DNA of 34,667 bases from Cellvibrionales bacterium UBA2511 (lineage in GTDB: Bacteria > Pseudomonadota > Gammaproteobacteria > Pseudomonadales > Porticoccaceae). Shown one piece after another: positions 31,071 through 34,667 of the stretch; the first letter of the stretch is position 1; every line of letters begins with the position of its first letter. The position numbers and the translations under genes are program-made. The stretch lies in contig DDNV01000088.1 of assembly GCA_002341315.1 (NCBI GenBank), positions 48,119-82,785 on the forward strand, given 5' to 3'. Below the pieces are notes generated by a model. The model saw only the letters and a program-made list of their open reading frames with translations, was not told the DNA's origin and did no database searches.

Positions 31071-33413
31071 CTAGTTAACCAGACGCAACAGGGCATCCTC
31101 AGATGCAGACCGGACCAACGACCTGAATTGCCCGGAATCAACAGGTTTGCTGAAATAGTAACCTTGGAAGTACTCACAGCCCAGATCGACGAGAATACGG
31201 TATTGTTCTTCTGTCTCAACGCCCTCGGCGATCACGTCGAGGGACATAATTTGGCAGAGCTTGATGACCGCTTTAACAATGGAATAGGTATTCTCCGAAG
31301 AAGCCAGATCGTTAATAAAACTCCGATCCAGTTTGACAAAGTGCACCGGTAACTTCTGTAACATCGCCAGCGAGGAATAGCCGGTGCCAAAATCATCCAG
31401 TGCAATCCGCAGACCAAGGTCCAGCAAATCCTGGAGCTGGCCCTCGACCTCATCAAGATTATGAATCAGGCTTTCCTCGGTAATTTCGAGTACCAGCTGG
31501 TGGGGATCAATGGCATATCGGCTGATCAACTTCCGTATATCGGCAGCGAAATGCTCATTTTCCAACTGCTTCGGACTGATGTTCACGAATAGTACCCCGT
31601 CTTTTGACCAAAGCCCTTCATCAATCCATTGGCGAAGATTGGCGCATGCACTTTCGAAGATCCACAGGCCCACTTCGTTCATCATCGGCAATGTCGCCAT
31701 GAACTCGATAAATTCGCTGGCCGCCACAATCCGCTGTGAGGGGCGGTTCCAGCGCAGCAGTGATTCAGCAAAGACAATATCGCCAGCGGTGTTGACGATA
31801 GGCTGAAAGTGCAAATCAAATTCCTTGTTTTCGACACCCTGACGCAGCTCGCGAATCAGGCTGACTCGGTATTCCGCCTCGACCGCGAGAGAATCGTCAT
31901 AGAAACTGAACCCTTTGCGCCCAAAGTTTTTCACCCGATACATCGCCAGGTCGGCCTGCTTCAACAGGTCATTTGGTGAATAGCGATCACCCTGAAACAG
32001 CACGATACCGCCACTGACGTCAATCTCGTATTCCAGCCCCCGCTGCTTGCAGACTGTTTTACCTAGCTCCATGATTTTATCTGCAATAGAAAGCACTCTG
32101 GCCCGTGCTTTGGTCGCCTTTGTGCCAAGATCCTGTATCAGCACCACAAACTCATCACCACCAAAGCGGGCGACCACATCTTCCTTGCGAACGGCCTGCC
32201 GCAATAACTCGGCAAAAAACTGCAACACCATGTCACCCACATGATGCCCCTGGGTGTCATTGATATCTTTGAAATTATCGAGATCGAGAAAAATAACAGC
32301 GCCGAATTGATTGTTTCGCTTAGACCGTGAGATTGCAGCATCCAGTTCACTCATCATGCAGCTGCGATTCGGCAGCGCGGTCAGGTTATCGTAGTTCGCC
32401 TGCCGTTTGATGGTCTCCCGATCCTCAATCTGGGAGGTCACGTCCTTGATGAAGGAGGCAACACCGATCAGCTTGCCGTCTTTTGTCAGCGGCGTGTTAT
32501 GCCACTCGCATATTTTTATCTGTCCATTCCTGTCGATGACTTCGTGCACAGCGTAATAACCCTGCCCGTCCTTTTGTATCAGGGCCTGCCACATATCGCG
32601 AAACGATTCCCGCGATCCCGGTGGTACCAGAAAATCTCCCTGGCAACCCGACACCTCTGCCACAGGATAACCGAACAGTTTTTCAGCACTGATATTCCAG
32701 CCAGTTATCCGCTGCTGACGATCCCACTGAATGGCCGGTAGCGGGGCATTTTGCCAGTGCTGCTCGAGCAGGTAACTGGTCGCTTCCTGCTGTTTAAGCA
32801 GCGCCTCAGCCTCGCTTCGAAGCGCGATGTTTTTTTCCAGGGTCCGCTGTTGTTGGCGCAAGCCGAAGTACAATACGGCAACGGTAGCTAACGCAAAAAA
32901 AATAAAATACAGGTTGGCACCGCTGCCCGCGATTGAGACTTCAATCAGCAAGGGCAGCAATATAACCACCGCCCCGAGCAGGGCAGCTTTGAGGTTATAG
33001 CTAAGCAGTCCTGCGCTGATCACGGCAATAGCCGCTAACGCAGACACATAAAGCCATTGATTTGGTTCCCTGAGATAAAACTGAACAAAACTGTCAAAGG
33101 CCCAGATCAGTCCCGTCATGAAAGCCAGAACAATAGCCAGATTGTTGATGTCTTCAACCAGTTTCTGGTTAATCCCAACCACCGCATACGTTACAGACAA
33201 TCTTCGGATGAGCAGCCAACCGGGCACAATGACTCCCAGACTGTAAAGAATCCACAATCCGGCCGGCCAATAGGTTGAAATCCCGTCCCAGGTAAAAATC
33301 TGTATCAGACAAAATCCAGAGGTGACCATCAGAAAGAACGGGAGTCTTTCCAACAGCAGCTTTGCCACTTCAAATTTGGCAGCTTGTACCGCCTCATCTG
33401 GCATCGTTTCCAT
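31071..33413 (-). CDS. Membrane PAS-GGDEF-EAL cyclic-di-GMP protein
   Basis: 780 residues, ATG 33413 with AAGGAAG 9 nt upstream. N-terminal membrane sensor of about six helices (27-185), short coiled linker, PAS domain (about 215-330), GGDEF domain (about 340-505) with intact GGDEF at 418-422 and an RxxD inhibitory site (Arg409-Asp412), then EAL domain (about 515-765) with ESL at 550, NISPKQLE, LEITEES, ALDDFGTGYSSL, VKLDRSF and AEGVETEEQ. Both catalytic motifs look intact, so it could make or break c-di-GMP, often with one activity dominant. It is alone in its transcription unit. The signal is unknown; the PAS lacks an obvious cofactor clue. Confidence 0.92.
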   Translation of the reverse strand: METMPDEAVQAAKFEVAKLLLERLPFFLMVTSGFCLIQIFTWDGISTYWPAGLWILYSLGVIVPGWLLIRRLSVTYAVVGINQKLVEDINNLAIVLAFMTGLIWAFDSFVQFYLREPNQWLYVSALAAIAVISAGLLSYNLKAALLGAVVILLPLLIEVSIAGSGANLYFIFFALATVAVLYFGLRQQQRTLEKNIALRSEAEALLKQQEATSYLLEQHWQNAPLPAIQWDRQQRITGWNISAEKLFGYPVAEVSGCQGDFLVPPGSRESFRDMWQALIQKDGQGYYAVHEVIDRNGQIKICEWHNTPLTKDGKLIGVASFIKDVTSQIEDRETIKRQANYDNLTALPNRSCMMSELDAAISRSKRNNQFGAVIFLDLDNFKDINDTQGHHVGDMVLQFFAELLRQAVRKEDVVARFGGDEFVVLIQDLGTKATKARARVLSIADKIMELGKTVCKQRGLEYEIDVSGGIVLFQGDRYSPNDLLKQADLAMYRVKNFGRKGFSFYDDSLAVEAEYRVSLIRELRQGVENKEFDLHFQPIVNTAGDIVFAESLLRWNRPSQRIVAASEFIEFMATLPMMNEVGLWIFESACANLRQWIDEGLWSKDGVLFVNISPKQLENEHFAADIRKLISRYAIDPHQLVLEITEESLIHNLDEVEGQLQDLLDLGLRIALDDFGTGYSSLAMLQKLPVHFVKLDRSFINDLASSENTYSIVKAVIKLCQIMSLDVIAEGVETEEQYRILVDLGCEYFQGYYFSKPVDSGQFRSLVRSASEDALLRLVN

Positions 33414-33511
33414 AACAGGCTACTTCCTTATCAATCGATATGATTATTTTAAGGAGTCTGCAGCTGAGAGAGGGTCGTAAGTAAGAAAATTGGCGACGAA
33501 CGGGCCTAAAA

Positions 33512-33528
33512 TGGCACTGATAATGCCA
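33512..33528. repeat. Inverted repeat TGGCA-N7-TGCCA upstream of the GGDEF-EAL gene
   Basis: Five-base arms around CTGATAA, in the 185-bp spacer between rimI and the GGDEF-EAL gene. It lies about 100 bp before the GGDEF-EAL start, with no T-run, and may be an operator. Support is position and symmetry only. Confidence 0.3.
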
Positions 33529-33533
33529 ATTAT

Positions 33534-33547
33534 GTGAACCAGTTCAC
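33534..33547. repeat. Palindrome GTGAAC-CA-GTTCAC
   Basis: Six-base perfect arms immediately next to the TGGCA/TGCCA repeat, in the promoter region of the GGDEF-EAL gene. Candidate binding site for a dimeric repressor or activator, such as a GntR- or LacI-like protein (inference). Confidence 0.35.
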
Positions 33548-33598
33548 AATTTTAAAGGGAACCAGGTAACAGATTAGACATTTAACGGGGACTGACAC

Positions 33599-34048
33599 TC
33601 ACTGAAAACTGGTGAAATCCATTGCCATGACAATGGCATCTTCCTGTCCGGTATCGTTCTGGTAATAGTTTCTGCGCAGGCAGATTTCCACCAGACCCAC
33701 ATCCTGATACAGCGCCACAGCCGGCTCATTCGTGACACGAACCTCGAGAAACAATCGTTCAGCCCGGTCAGTCATCAGGTCAATAAGGTGATTGAGCAAT
33801 TGTCGGCCGTAACCCCGCCCCTGGTAATCCCGCCCTATCGCAATATTCAGAATCTCTGCTTCGCCCAGCACAATCGTATAAACGGCATAACCCACCAACT
33901 GGTTCTGCAGAACCATGGTCAGACACTGGTGTTTATCGAGGCTCTCCCTGAACTGGGATTCACGCCAGGGATGGGGCGTCACCTGTTGCTCAATGGCTGC
34001 GAGCAACGGCAGGTCAGCGGCCAGCATGTTGCGAATCAAGGGTGTCAT
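33599..34048 (-). CDS. rimI: Ribosomal-protein-alanine N-acetyltransferase (GNAT)
   Basis: 149 residues, the usual RimI length. The GNAT fold is visible: MLAADLPLLAAIEQQVTPHPWRESQF (RimI-typical HPW motif), beta strands VGYAVYTIVLGEAEILNIAIGRDYQGRGYGRQLLNHLI with the acetyl-CoA signature QGRGYG, and LEVRVTNEPAVALYQDVGLVEICLRRNYYQ...EDAIVMAMDF. It acetylates the N-terminal alanine of ribosomal protein S18. It overlaps the upstream HolD-like gene by ATGA, the same order as holD-rimI in E. coli. About 185 bp of non-coding DNA follow before the next gene. Confidence 0.92.
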   Translation of the reverse strand: MTPLIRNMLAADLPLLAAIEQQVTPHPWRESQFRESLDKHQCLTMVLQNQLVGYAVYTIVLGEAEILNIAIGRDYQGRGYGRQLLNHLIDLMTDRAERLFLEVRVTNEPAVALYQDVGLVEICLRRNYYQNDTGQEDAIVMAMDFTSFQ

Positions 34049-34667
34049 GGCTGGGGGGTCATCACCCGAATCGCTCGCCAGGTTTCGCCTTTAAGCTCGG
34101 GAGCAGCCAACATTTCCTGCAGGCTTGGGGTGACGATCGCCCTGGCACCTCCGGGTAATTCCTCCATATGGCCCACGGATGACGGGTAGGCCGACCTTGA
34201 GGGCAGCAACAGTGCCGCAGGCAATTCACCCATCAGCAATACCCAAAGCACGCCCTGCTTTTTGACGCGGGCTTCAACGAACACTGACAGCATCGCCTCT
34301 GCGCCCGGCTTGCCGGTCTGATCCACCGCCAAAGGGGGCCAGTCAATCAATTGGGGCGATGAAAGTACATCACCGAGACGACCAATTGCCCGGATTATAT
34401 TGGCAAGCAGACCGGATTCCTCCTGAAGGGGTACGCTGCCCGGCGCCAACCCATTGATAACCAGTAAATCCTCGCTGGGTTGCCAGCAAGCCAGCCGGAA
34501 ACTGCCGATCTGTTCCTCCTGAAAATCCGTCAATTCGTCTTCGGCCCCCGGCAATTCGGGCTTTTCTGGCAGCGCAACGACAACTTCAGACGGGACAGTA
34601 TTTACCACTTCTGTGACGATTTGCGAATGAAGATCCAGCACAACGGGCTCAGTATCCCTGGGCCGAT
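34045..34667 (-). CDS. HolD-like protein (DNA polymerase III psi subunit candidate), N-terminus beyond the window
   Basis: The frame is open to the right edge. A GTG at 34641 exists but has no ribosome site, and upstream codons (RPRDTEPVV) read on, so the true start probably lies outside. The visible 207 residues have an acidic Pro-rich N-part and a C-part reminiscent of psi: LLVINGLAPGSVPL, LLANIIRAIG, VLWVLLMGELPAALLL, then TPSLQEMLAAPELKGETWRAIR, which parallels the SPaLxxLxxnPxxKxxLW end of HolD. Position directly before rimI with an ATGA overlap matches the E. coli holD-rimI arrangement. It is longer than E. coli psi (137 residues). Similarity is at pattern level, so the assignment is tentative. 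Confidence 0.6.
   Translation of the reverse strand, partial: RPRDTEPVVLDLHSQIVTEVVNTVPSEVVVALPEKPELPGAEDELTDFQEEQIGSFRLACWQPSEDLLVINGLAPGSVPLQEESGLLANIIRAIGRLGDVLSSPQLIDWPPLAVDQTGKPGAEAMLSVFVEARVKKQGVLWVLLMGELPAALLLPSRSAYPSSVGHMEELPGGARAIVTPSLQEMLAAPELKGETWRAIRVMTPQP

Noticed and set aside
1..34667. CRISPR arrays, tRNA/rRNA genes, insertion sequences, prophage or attachment sites
   Set aside because: No regularly spaced repeats, cloverleaf-like segments, transposase/integrase motifs or flanking direct repeats were seen on reading both strands.

Overview
The window looks like chromosomal DNA of a gammaproteobacterium, probably a free-living aquatic or environmental one. The support is a TonB-dependent receptor, TolC/RND tripartite pumps, a RegB/RegA-type redox pair, a QmcA/NfeD pair, and a HolD-like gene directly upstream of rimI as in enterobacteria. 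Coding density is high, base composition is moderately GC-rich, and I see no rRNA, tRNA, CRISPR array, insertion sequence or phage gene. No species can be named from the sequence alone.

Layout. (1) 1-4039, minus strand: an envelope cluster of two trypsin-like protease/FHA membrane proteins (one with an intact catalytic triad, one whose nucleophile is replaced), a glycine-zipper/SH3 lipoprotein, and a secreted protein cut by the left edge. (2) 4040-4551: a non-coding stretch with an 18-bp palindrome, a second inverted repeat, and what reads as a decayed copy of the promoter, leader and 5' end of the efflux gene at 12619. (3) 4552-12524: a two-component system (minus strand) divergent from a four-gene CusA/CzcA-type (HME) RND operon: TolC protein, adaptor, permease, DUF3240 protein. 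The divergent region carries 11-bp-period TTGnCAAAA repeats. (4) 12537-20319: a second RND operon (TolC-type lipoprotein, adaptor, AcrB-like permease) with its own response regulator and histidine kinase as the last two genes. It is preceded by a GTTAACC-N4-GTTAACC tandem site placed like a PhoB/OmpR-class activator site. (5) 20553-24530: a TonB-dependent receptor with Met/His clusters, then a RegB/PrrB-like kinase and RegA/PrrA-like regulator. A GCGAC-N5-GTCAC box, close to the published RegA/PrrA site, lies upstream of the receptor. (6) 24732-27894: a Lon-type ATP-dependent protease overlapping a universal-stress-like gene. (7) 27925-30981, minus strand: glycine-zipper lipoprotein, QmcA-like SPFH protein, NfeD protein, small membrane protein, and a DUF523-DUF1722 (YbgA-like) protein. 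(8) 31071-33413, minus strand: a PAS-GGDEF-EAL membrane protein. (9) 33599-34667, minus strand: rimI preceded by a HolD-like gene running off the right edge.

How it fits together (inference). Regions 3-5 look like one metal/xenobiotic and redox homeostasis island: two export pumps, one outer-membrane importer and three two-component systems, each next to a candidate operator for its own regulator. Translational coupling by 1-17 nt overlaps is pervasive. Region 1 looks like a separate periplasm-to-cytoplasm signalling module in which periplasmic protease or pseudoprotease domains are linked through one membrane helix to cytoplasmic phosphothreonine-reading FHA domains. It is the best candidate here for an undescribed system.
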